Assembly (NCBI RefSeq): GCF_965248315.1
Contig: NZ_CBDFIX010000002.1
Coordinates: 3,286,001-3,350,000 of the forward strand
Length of the DNA stretch: 64,000 nt
Origin: Ulvibacterium sp965248315
GTDB taxonomy: Bacteria > Bacteroidota > Bacteroidia > Flavobacteriales > Flavobacteriaceae
Direction: 5' to 3'
Shown: in pieces, positions 1 to 8,400 of the stretch
How positions within the stretch are numbered: the first letter of the stretch is position 1
Layout of the letters: each line of letters begins with the position of its first letter
Notes under the pieces: model-generated
Seen by the model: only the letters and a program-made list of their open reading frames with translations
What the model was told of the DNA's origin: nothing
The model's database searches: none
Translations under genes and position numbers: made by a program

Positions 1-702
1 AGTGGCGAATTTATTTATGGGGCTTTTCATGGGGAGGTCGTTTATACAGGCACATCAACAAAGGTCTCACAAAGTGATATTGATGATTTTATTAGTTTAG
101 GCCCTGATGCTGTACCCTCATTTACAGTATATCCCATAAAATTGGAAACTTTTAGGGACTACTTGAAATTGGCCAGGCGAAAAGGCTTTCAAATAGGATT
201 GAATTTCACATGGCCATCAATAAAAGAGGTAGTCGTAAATACAAGTGAATTTGTCCCCTTGCAATCTGACGTAGGTGACGATACTTCACAGCGTAACCTG
301 TTTCGTCTGATAGGAAGACCTGATACCAATGAAGATCTAAGTACGGTACCCACTGTAGCCGTATTTGGGTATCGGGACCTAAGTTTGAATGGACTTACCT
401 CATGGTTCCGTCCCAGATTGGAAGAATTCAGCCCGTCCGGAGTCACCTTTAGAACTCGCTTCCCCGAAGTCGCACTACGTTTTGTACCTATCCATGAAAT
501 AGGTCACTATTATGGACTTAACCATGAGGGTCATGACAATCCATCCTATATTATGTGGGTGCCTCCAATGGGGGGTATTGGTTCGGGTGTGCCGGAATTT
601 CTGTTTTTATCCGGAGAGGCCAATTTTACCCTTGACAATGCAAGAGATACATGGGATTACATTACAACCACGCAACAAGCACGTGATACCATTCTCCCTT
701 AA
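1..702 (+). CDS. Metzincin-like zinc metalloprotease, C-terminal part (5' end outside window)
   Basis: The frame is open from base 1 with no start of its own, so the gene begins upstream and 233 residues are visible. It encodes HEIGHYYGLNH at 493-525, the HExxHxxGxxH zinc site of metzincins, followed about ten residues later by IMW, which could be the Met-turn. The three His would bind zinc and the Glu would act as base. The upstream part, including any signal peptide, cannot be seen, but proteases of this kind in Bacteroidota are usually exported. A small membrane-protein gene follows 11 bp downstream. The family assignment rests on the motif; the substrate is unknown. Confidence 0.7.
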   Translation, partial: SGEFIYGAFHGEVVYTGTSTKVSQSDIDDFISLGPDAVPSFTVYPIKLETFRDYLKLARRKGFQIGLNFTWPSIKEVVVNTSEFVPLQSDVGDDTSQRNLFRLIGRPDTNEDLSTVPTVAVFGYRDLSLNGLTSWFRPRLEEFSPSGVTFRTRFPEVALRFVPIHEIGHYYGLNHEGHDNPSYIMWVPPMGGIGSGVPEFLFLSGEANFTLDNARDTWDYITTTQQARDTILP

Positions 703-713
703 AAGCAAACAAA

Positions 714-1067
714 ATGATCTACTCAATTAAGGATAGGAATAGTATACGTCAATTAAAGCTGGATAAAAGCATAAAAAGACGATTCAGGAAAATTCAGTTG
801 GACGATTCGTTTGGTAAGGATGAAAAGTTTGTACGAAAACTAAACAAACACTTTTTTGCGTGCGGTTGTCAAGAAGGAGCATTTTTAGTCACTTTGACCT
901 TATTTGTATTGATTTTTTTGTTTTTATATTCTGAGCCTTCCTATTTAAAAAAATGGTGGGGAATTCCAGTATCCTTAATTATAGCAGCAATTACGGGCAA
1001 GCTAATAGGTATATTGAATTCCAGGTTTCAATTACGCAGAATGCTGGAGAAATTGGAGACCATGTGA
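714..1067 (+). CDS. Small membrane protein, probably truncated by the adjacent IS
   Basis: ATG at 714 gives 117 residues. A basic N-terminal half is followed by two hydrophobic segments (roughly residues 58-75 and 83-100), suggesting an inner-membrane protein with two spans. I do not recognise the family. The TGA stop (1065-1067) lies inside the left terminal repeat of the IS481-like element that starts at 1063, so the native C terminus was probably lost on insertion and the present tail is incidental. It lies 11 bp after the metzincin-like gene and may have been co-transcribed with it. Confidence 0.5.
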   Translation: MIYSIKDRNSIRQLKLDKSIKRRFRKIQLDDSFGKDEKFVRKLNKHFFACGCQEGAFLVTLTLFVLIFLFLYSEPSYLKKWWGIPVSLIIAAITGKLIGILNSRFQLRRMLEKLETM

Positions 1068-2068
1068 CTACGTCAACTAAAAGTGTACTATTATGATAAT
1101 AAATCAAGAGACACTTTTGACATGGAAAAAACAAGGGAAATCGAACAATACTTAAGGTGGAAGTTCAAACTAAGGGTGCTGGAATTCGCAAAGGACTATG
1201 GAAAGGTCAAGGAAACCTGTGAAATGTTCAATGTTAGCAGGAGCAGTTATTTTAATTGGAAAAGAAAGTATGAGAAAGATGGCGCGGAGGGTCTTTTAAG
1301 GAAAAGAAGAGGGATTGATACCTACCCAAATAGAATCGATCAAAAGACTGTTGATCTTATATTGAACCTTAGAAAGGAGCACAAACTTGGCACATGGCGT
1401 ATCAAATGGTATTTGGAAAGATATCATGACATCAATGTTTCCGAATCAAGTGTCTTTAGAACCTTGAAAAGGAATGGCATAAAACCACTCAAGCGTAACG
1501 TTACCAGAAAGGCAATGGGACCGAAACGGTATGCCAAGGAAACCCCGGGGCACCATGTTCAAGTGGATGTCAAGTTCTTGATATTCAATACCGTCGAGGG
1601 GAAAAAGATAAAACGTTACCAGTACACGGCAATCGATGATTGTACACGTATCAGGGCATTGAAAGTATATGAAAGGCACAACCAATCAAGTCCCATTGAC
1701 TGTATGGATTATGTGGTAAGTAAGTTCCCGTTCCGAATCCATACCGTCCAGACCGACAACGGGCACGAGTTCCAATCCAAGTTCAACTGGCATGTAAAGG
1801 ACCTTGGCATGGAGCATCGCTATATAAAGCCTGGAAGGCCACAGCTCAACGGAAAGGTGGAACGGTCGCACCTCACGGACAAAAAGGAGTTCTATCAGCT
1901 AATGGACTACTCTGACGACGTGGATTTGAAAAAGAAAATAAAGCAATGGGAAGACTTTTATAACTTTGATAGACCACATGGTGCATTCAAGGGAAAGACA
2001 CCCTATGAGATTTTAATGTATCACTTAAAAAAATGAGAGTTTAGTGCCATTTTAGCTGAAGTAGCACA
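1063..2068 (+). mobile_element. IS481-like insertion sequence, about 1.0 kb
   Basis: Imperfect terminal inverted repeats of about 25 bp lie at 1063-1088 and 2044-2068. Both ends read inward TGTG, then a CTAC core, then a CTAAAA tract, with one extra base on the left. They enclose a single DDE transposase gene. Size, TGT ends and transposase type fit the IS481 family. I see no convincing target-site duplication (flanks GGAGACCA and GTAGCTCG). The right end lies about 14 bp from the start of the ~580-bp repeat at 2083. Confidence 0.75.
1122..2036 (+). CDS. IS481-like family DDE transposase
   Basis: The 304-residue protein from the ATG at 1122 has an N-terminal helix-turn-helix of the kind found before integrase cores (YGKVKETCEMFNVSRSSYFNWKRK) and a C-terminal rve integrase core. 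The catalytic acidic residues are visible: D in HVQVDVKFL, D in VQTDNGHEF, and E in NGKVERSHL. An in-frame GTG at 1083 is possible, but it lies within the terminal repeat, so the ATG is preferred. The gene is intact and no frameshift is needed, so the element may still be able to move. Confidence 0.85.
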   Translation: MEKTREIEQYLRWKFKLRVLEFAKDYGKVKETCEMFNVSRSSYFNWKRKYEKDGAEGLLRKRRGIDTYPNRIDQKTVDLILNLRKEHKLGTWRIKWYLERYHDINVSESSVFRTLKRNGIKPLKRNVTRKAMGPKRYAKETPGHHVQVDVKFLIFNTVEGKKIKRYQYTAIDDCTRIRALKVYERHNQSSPIDCMDYVVSKFPFRIHTVQTDNGHEFQSKFNWHVKDLGMEHRYIKPGRPQLNGKVERSHLTDKKEFYQLMDYSDDVDLKKKIKQWEDFYNFDRPHGAFKGKTPYEILMYHLKK

Positions 2069-2082
2069 GTAGCTCGCTTTAA

Positions 2083-2660
2083 CATTATATCAAATAGACT
2101 TCAAAAAAAGTTTGTTTGGAACGCCTAGGGGTAGCAAGTGTTTAGAAATTTACGCTCCGCTAAATTTTAAACTTTTGCGGCAAGCAGACGTTAAGGTCAT
2201 GAAAAATTTATTGACTAGAAGATTCTCATATTTCGAAAGTTTAATAAAATCTAAAAGGTTTTGCTTTTTTGGCGTTGGCAAGCGGCTGGGAATTGCGTAT
2301 AAAATAAATTGCCAAAAGCAATTTGATTTTATGAAAGCAATCGAGCGTTTGGCAGCGGCAATTTTACATAACGGCTAATTATGAGTACAAATAATTTAGC
2401 CACGCGCTAGCGTACCGTTTTCTGGTTAATGACCCTGTTCAAAATTCTAATGGACATAATTCAGCTGAGGGATATTTGATATAATATATAATTATGACTT
2501 ACGAATATGGATAAGCCTTTCAGTAAAACGGCTTTGACATAATATCGGTAACGATATAATTCGCTTACGCGAGCTTATATCTGATATTATTTCAAATACG
2601 CTGTATACGCCGTTTTACACCATAAGCATATTTGTATCATAATGTACAGTGTTATGTAAC
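2083..2660. repeat. Copy A of a ~580-bp structured non-coding repeat
   Basis: This stretch matches 9359-11172 (once the IS there is removed) over about 580 bp, in the same orientation. Copy A contains nested perfect inverted repeats: GTAAAACGGC/GCCGTTTTAC (2523-2532 with 2609-2618), ATAATATC/GATATTAT (2539-2546 with 2583-2590), GATATAA/TTATATC (2553-2559 with 2575-2581), AAATTGC/GCAATTT (2306-2312 with 2318-2324) and AAATTTA/TAAATTT (2146-2152 with 2161-2167). TTACATAAC at 2364 is matched by GTTATGTAA at 2651. No convincing gene lies in it. The pairing, not the sequence, is kept in copy B, so it folds as RNA or single-stranded DNA. Confidence 0.85.
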
Positions 2661-2865
2661 TTGAGCTTTGGTAAAAGCGAAAGTTTGTACCACACTTCCT
2701 GAAAAAATTTCTTCTAAAAACTCTCTTTAGAAAGGTAATGGAACACTTTTTACACGACCCGAAAGGGTAGGGGAATGGGTGTGGAATGGAAAGAATAACA
2801 TCTGGTTTTTTTGGAGACAGAATGACAGTATTTGGAATTGGTACAATAATTGAACTATTTAGGGC

Positions 2866-2950
2866 GGCCTTATGGCGGAAATGGTAGACGCGTCCGATTT
2901 GGAATCGGATACTTCTTAGAAGTGTAGGGGTTCGAATCCCCTTAGGGAAA
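2866..2950 (+). tRNA. tRNA-Leu-like class II tRNA with UGG (Pro) anticodon; possibly degenerate
   Basis: The D arm region (GCGGAAATGGTAGACGC, 2875-2891) is Leu-like. The anticodon stem TCCGA/TCGGA (2893-2897 with 2905-2909) encloses loop TTTGGAA, which puts TGG at 2900-2902. A long variable arm (about 2911-2923) makes it class II. The T arm AGGGG-TTCGAAT-CCCCT (2926-2942) is consensus. Acceptor GGCCTTA/TAGGGAA pairs at only five of seven positions, with the two terminal pairs mismatched. No CCA is encoded. A Leu-type body with a Pro anticodon and a frayed acceptor suggests a pseudo-tRNA or a repurposed RNA. A hairpin terminator follows at 2983. Confidence 0.6.
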
Positions 2951-2982
2951 ATAATCTCCTATTTTATGGAGTCAATATATTT

Positions 2983-3013
2983 AAGTGACGATGTTTTGTC
3001 GTCACTTTTTTTA
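2983..3013 (+). terminator. Rho-independent terminator after the tRNA-like gene
   Basis: The stem AAGTGACGA/TCGTCACTT (2983-2991 with 2999-3007) has a 7-nt loop and continues into a run of seven T. It would end a transcript carrying the tRNA-like RNA and separates it from the RT region. Confidence 0.7.
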
Positions 3014-3144
3014 TACTCTATAAGTCCCATGTCAGTACTCATGAAAAATGTGGCAGTGAAAAACTGACAAAGAGTCATTTCAATTCGATTTGCCTTATTA
3101 ATTTTTCCATTTTCAATTTCGGTATAGTTTATGACAACTAAAAA

Positions 3145-3470
3145 GTATTATGGCTGGGACAAGACCGGCGGATACGTTTTATGTTAAGTGCACATTTGTG
3201 TTCCACGCGCAGAATTTCGGCTGACGCGTGAAGTGTGATTCCAATTTCACAAATCTGCAACCATGTTCTTACAAGTTTCATGGCCAGTAGAATAGTGAAG
3301 GGAGTTACCTTAAGTTCAACTTCTGTTATTGCTGTCATATTGCACGGTTCTATCAAAGTTACGAACTTCATTCTATCAAAGAGTGGCGTTGTGTATTGCG
3401 AAAGCAAGAAGCAACATCAGGATTGTATCTACCAATTAAGGTAAGCCACGACCAGCCATATTTTTTTACT
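3145..3470 (+). ncRNA. Candidate structured RNA upstream of the reverse transcriptase
   Basis: The roughly 460 bp between the terminator and the RT start codon hold no convincing gene but contain consecutive hairpins. The first is CACGCG-CAG/CTG-a-CGCGTG (3204-3230), nine pairs with one bulged A. The second is TGTGA/TCACA (3234-3251), and the third is CCATG/CATGG (3261-3283). An 11-nt direct repeat, TTCTATCAAAG, occurs at 3348-3358 and 3371-3381. Several defence RT classes (DRT2, DRT9) and retrons carry their template RNA just upstream of the RT gene, so a template or effector RNA here is plausible. The ends given are approximate. Confidence 0.4.
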
Positions 3471-5087
3471 ATGGTTGAAGATTGGTTGAAATTTAAAAAA
3501 TATCCCCACATTGGACATCCCTTAACAAAAAGGAGGGACAGTGGTTGGATAATTAATTATGTTACCAATCCAGACAAAATCACCAATCATAAATTTGTAC
3601 CTCTCCTTCACAGAACATTAAATCAACGCAAGTATAGACCTGCTAAAAATGCTATAAAAAACGAATATGGCAAGAGGCAGCGGACGGTAGGTGAAAAAAA
3701 GCAACGTCATATATTTTTTTCATCTCATTTGGATTCCATTATTTATAGTTACTACAGTCATTTGCTTACCATTGCTTATGAAGATTACTTAGAAGACAAA
3801 CCTTACTCTTCTGTTGCTGTCGCATACCGAAAAATTCCTATTAAAAATGGAAAAAGTGGAAATAAGTCCAACATAGAATTTGCATTCGAAGCTCTAAATT
3901 TTATTGAAGAAAATAAACACCGAAAGCTTTCTATAATCGTGGCGGATGTCACTTCCTTTTTTGACAATTTAGACCATCGCTTATTACACGCTCAATGGAA
4001 GCGAGTTTTAGAAGTCAATAATATGCCGGAAGATCATTATGCAGTTTATAAAAATTTGATTGCAAAGAATTATGTCAATGAAAACGAACTTTTTAATCGG
4101 TTCCAGCACAAACTAATGATAGAACGATTTAAGCCACATGATACTTCACAAACCGAACTAAAAAGAAAAAAGGTCAGCAAAATCTACAACATGCGGCACG
4201 AAAAAGTGGTTGCATTCTGCACTACTGAAGAATTTTTTGATGAAGCCACTGATCTTATTCGCTATGACAAGCCTCTAAGTTCTAGAAGTAGGAGTGAACT
4301 CGGAAAAACTAAACTCAAAGGTATTCCACAAGGTACTCCAATAAGTGCTACTTTGGCTAACATCTACATGTTAGATTTTGACGAAAAGGTTAATAACGCC
4401 GTAATTGACTCTTCAAAAAAAGCTTACTACCAAAGGTACAGTGATGATCTTATCATAATTTGTGATCGAGAGGATGAAGAATACTTTTACGGTTTGATAC
4501 AAAATGAAATTGAAGTTAAAGCGAAGCTCGACATTCAACGTAAAAAGACCAACATATACCATTATGAGTTAAATGAGACTGGCGAATTTATGGGTGGGAT
4601 AGTTGAAAATGGAAAATTGAACCAAAATAAACAATTGGAATATTTGGGTTTCAGCTATGATGGAGAAAAAGTCAGGGTTAAAACGGCTGGTTTTTCTAAA
4701 TTTTATCGCACCATGAAAAGGTCTTTTAGACGTGGTGCCCATTTTGCCAAAAAAGCCCATATTCCATCAAATTCATTATTTGAAACACGTTTGTATAAAA
4801 GATTTACCCATGTCGGTTCAAAACGTCGTCTAAAGTGGGTGCCTGATCCCGGTAGTCCTACAGGTTATAGCCGTTCTGTGCATTATGACTGGGGTAATTT
4901 CATCAGTTATTTAAATAAAGCAAACGAAGTAATGAAAGAAATCAATGGAGATGATACAATTAAAAGGCAATACCGCAAAGTATGGTCGAAATTCCATGAG
5001 GTAAAGGAAAATACTTATCAAGAATTGGGTAAAGTCAAGGTTTCAAAAAAGGCGGCCAGAAGAAAATGCGGGTCGGCGAGGGCGTGA
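3471..5087 (+). CDS. Reverse transcriptase, UG/DRT-like (candidate antiviral RT)
   Basis: The ATG at 3471 gives 538 residues; an in-frame TTG at 3396 would overlap the putative RNA. Polymerase motifs are intact: motif A VADVTSFFDNLDH (Asp about 159), motif B GIPQGTPISATLANIYM, motif C YSDD (residues 323-326), then LEYLGFSYDG. An insertion of about 100 residues separates motifs A and B. I see no maturase X domain, HNH endonuclease or group II intron domain V, so it is not an ordinary group II intron protein. The C-terminal ~130 residues are basic. The family resembles UG/Abi-type defence RTs; the exact class cannot be named. Structured DNA flanks it on both sides. Confidence 0.75.
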   Translation: MVEDWLKFKKYPHIGHPLTKRRDSGWIINYVTNPDKITNHKFVPLLHRTLNQRKYRPAKNAIKNEYGKRQRTVGEKKQRHIFFSSHLDSIIYSYYSHLLTIAYEDYLEDKPYSSVAVAYRKIPIKNGKSGNKSNIEFAFEALNFIEENKHRKLSIIVADVTSFFDNLDHRLLHAQWKRVLEVNNMPEDHYAVYKNLIAKNYVNENELFNRFQHKLMIERFKPHDTSQTELKRKKVSKIYNMRHEKVVAFCTTEEFFDEATDLIRYDKPLSSRSRSELGKTKLKGIPQGTPISATLANIYMLDFDEKVNNAVIDSSKKAYYQRYSDDLIIICDREDEEYFYGLIQNEIEVKAKLDIQRKKTNIYHYELNETGEFMGGIVENGKLNQNKQLEYLGFSYDGEKVRVKTAGFSKFYRTMKRSFRRGAHFAKKAHIPSNSLFETRLYKRFTHVGSKRRLKWVPDPGSPTGYSRSVHYDWGNFISYLNKANEVMKEINGDDTIKRQYRKVWSKFHEVKENTYQELGKVKVSKKAARRKCGSARA

Positions 5088-5096
5088 ATTTGTGGC

Positions 5097-5234
5097 TAAC
5101 ACAAAGAGCGATTGCCCTCGGATTTGTGTTAAGGCACGAAGTGCCTAAATAGCAAAGCTATTGAGACACAAAGGGCGCTTGGAAGCATATTTTCTTCTTG
5201 AATTTTTGTTTCTTTTGTTTCAAGACAAAAGAAA
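5097..5234 (+). other. Hairpin array downstream of the RT gene
   Basis: Four perfect inverted repeats follow one another in the 389-bp gap after the RT stop: TAACACAAA/TTTGTGTTA (5097-5105 with 5123-5131), GGCAC-GAA-GTGCC (5133-5145), AATAGC-AAA-GCTATT (5148-5162) and TTTCTTTTGT/ACAAAAGAAA (5209-5218 with 5225-5234). The last may help end transcription, but no T-tract follows it. The others look like a folded 3' RNA. The rest of the gap, to 5476, is AT-rich with nothing further I recognise. Confidence 0.55.
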
Positions 5235-5476
5235 AGAAAGAATAACAACAAGTTTCAATCCTAATTGACATAATGCTATGAGTGCTTACAAAAAAAGTCA
5301 GCTCAGAGAGAGTAGGTGCTCATAATGAGGACAATTAATAAATTCTCTGCTCCGAACTTAAGAGTTATTCCATTCAATATCGAGCCTACCTAAATTCAAA
5401 GACTCTTTGCAATTAATATTAATTTAGATTAAACTATATGGCCATTAAGTTGTTCAATTAATTCGAAAGGTATTTT

Positions 5477-8400
5477 ATGAATTTGACCATAAATAATGTT
5501 ATCAAAATGTTTTTGGTATTTCTAGTGCCAGCCTTTTCAATCGTTAATGGTCAAATTCCCAAAAATCTTATTCAGGGAAACATTGAAAATCTTTTTGTAA
5601 AGGAGGCAGAAGATTTTGTTTATTATTTGGGTAGCACAGGCAGAAAATTAGTGATTAATAATACAACTGTCGTAGAAAATAGTGATGCCCAATATCGATT
5701 ATTCATTTCAAAAATTAACAAAAACAATTTTGAGGTAGAGCGAAGCTGGCAGTTCGAGAGCGCGAGAGGCTTCACCATCACGAGTTATGCCATCAACGGC
5801 CAACATCATGTAATTTCAGGCAGTTTTAATGGTCCATTTAATTTGTCCACTAGTAATATTCCAAATGAGGCAGAAGGAAGTTTTATATTTTATTTCAATG
5901 CTGCCAATGAAAGTTTAAAACTTGATTTTGTATCTCGGGATAATATTGTAATAGACAATATTTCGATTTTCCAAGATGATAGAATATTGTTAACAGGAAT
6001 TGGCAAAGCATCTGAAGCTGAAATTTTAGGACAAAAACTAAATAATCCGGAAAATGACCTTTTCTCGTTTCTAGTTGAAATAGATTTCGATTTTACAATC
6101 CTCTCCAGCCAAGTTATACCTAATTTGGTCATTCATGATGCAATTTTTTTAGATGAAGATAGAAGGGTATATGTAGGCACTTCGTACAACACTACTTCCC
6201 AATCTGGATCTTCAATTTTAATTCGAGAAAATGAAATGGTAGTCGCTCAAATTAACAGATTCGGCAACATTGGTTGGAGTAGAAAATTAAGTGGGAAAAG
6301 TTCATGCTCCAAAATGACCGCAAAGTTGTTGTTTGATGATGTACATGAGGTTTTATTGATAGGTGGTTACTATTGTGGCGAATCTGACGAAATACCTTTA
6401 GGATATTACCATGGTTTCTTATCAAGAATTCTTCCGACTGGTGAATTAGCTTGGTTTAAACGGGTTAATAATATGCCATTCAGTACTACATCCGTCGACT
6501 TGTTACGAAAGGATGAATCAACATATGAAATGAGGATGTTCCATCAGGGTGATATGATTGTAAGTGGGTATGAATTCCCTAAATCAGACGCTAGCTGGAT
6601 GAGTTTTCATTTCAGTAAGGATGCAGTTTTAAAGAACATTGTTACTAGGAAGGATAGTTGGTATTCTCAGGCGCATCAAAATATCATGATTAATAAAGAA
6701 TTTGAAAATAAAGATTATATAAACTATAAAGTTTCCATGATGGGTAATTCAGTGGATTCCCCTATTGATGGTCAATATATAAGACCAAATGAAATCAACA
6801 GCGGATATTTTCTTGTCTTTTCAGTAAAAGGAGTTGATGGTTTTGGTCATGCTGGTGTAATATTGGTGAAATCGGAAGAAAGCCAAAGTACCATCCTAAA
6901 CTCACATTTACTTCTATCAAAAAATAGCGAGAGTGGTTATAATGCCTCTTACGGAATCATTGATACGGGTGATGCGGTTTTTGATATTGAAAATTATAGA
7001 CTGGGATTGCGATATGAAAGGAATTCATTGCCGGAAGAATTAAAGTCCAATATCTTAACCAGCAACTCGACGAGATATATATTGGAGATTCTCGAAAGTG
7101 AAGTGGAAGCTTTAGAAGGTTGGATTAATACCCAAAATGAGTTGGAAAGTGGAAAGATGTTAGATATTGTCAATAGTTCTTATTCAGACAAACAACTTTT
7201 TTATGCAGAGTTAGAAAAGGATTTTATTGAACTCGGCACGATATTAGACTTTGACTTTACATCCAAAGGAGAGAGTCTTTTACCCAGAAGATTACATTCA
7301 ATCTTAAGGGAAGAGTTTTTTTCTCAACAACTAGTAAGTTTAAATTCAGATGCTTTTAGTTATCAATACAACTTATTGTTAGAAACTATTCCAAATGATG
7401 GAAATCTAATTCATGAATACAAAAATGGTGAAATAGTCCTCTCAAACGGACAGCTATTTAATTACAAAGTATATGATGGTGCCGTTAAAGAAGGTAAACC
7501 TAATGGAATAGGGGAATTGGATTTTGAAATGGCAAACCATCCCTACTACCGCCAATTTAACCTAAAATACAAAGGGGAATTTAAGAATGGGCTTTTTGAA
7601 GGAAAAGGAGTGGTATATCAAGATACTCTAAAGTTATTCGAGGGTGTTTTTGAAAAGGGTAAATTAAAGACAGGATGGGAGCATAAATATTATTATCGTA
7701 ATAACCGAGAAATTTCAAGATGTCAAATTTTAAATGGCAAAAAGGAGGGCTCATGCTACTATTTTTTTCCACTTTTAAGTACAGATGCAATCAGTCGAAT
7801 TCAACAATACAAAAACGGTATTCCAGAAGGCGCGTCATATACCTTCTATCCATTATCCCAAAAAATAAAAACTTACGAGTTTTATAAACATGGCATTAAA
7901 GAGGGAGAAACAATTAGTTATTTCTATGACGGAAAAGTATATAACTCCCAAGAGGATGTTTACAAGGATGTAAGAACATCAATACGAAAAGAGGTAATTA
8001 ATGATACCGTAAATCATTATTATGCAGATTACGATCCTGAAGGTCACGGAAATCTTTTATTTTATACTACAGATTATGTTGATTGGAATAATTTAGAGTT
8101 GACACCAAAATTCGAAAACATTACCTATGAAGATAGAATATTTTCTTATTCCAACGGAAACAAACACACCGTCAAAAATGAACTTTCTGTTGTTCAATTT
8201 TACAATGGGGACGTTTTGATAAGTAATTATGGTTTCAATGATGAGTTATTTTTTACATCTATGAGTATGGGTGGCGTAATTCCAGCTAAAAATCATGGAA
8301 AAAAAGAAAATTTTTATGGTCCTTATAAGCTTTACTTGGCAGATAATAGTGTCTTAACAGGGAAATTTGAAAATGGAATTATTGATGGCAAAGCTTCGTA

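Noticed and set aside
2112..2378. Open frame of 88 codons on the plus strand
   Set aside because: It lies wholly inside repeat copy A, is interrupted in copy B, and follows the foldable arms; not a gene.
2364..2659. Integron attC site
   Set aside because: The bounding ACATAAC/GTTATGT pair and folding recall attC, but the unit is far longer than usual, the core triplets do not match the RYYYAAC/GTTRRRY pattern fully and no integron integrase is in the window.
3138..3407. Open frames of 89 codons (minus) and 69 codons (3235-3444, plus) across the putative RNA
   Set aside because: No family resemblance and no start context; they overlap the hairpins. Continuous frames across a DRT template RNA would be notable in the light of DRT2, but two frames on opposite strands are more likely chance.
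3145..5240. Group II intron
   Set aside because: No domain V hairpin was found downstream and the RT lacks maturase and endonuclease parts; the flanking hairpins do not fit intron domains.
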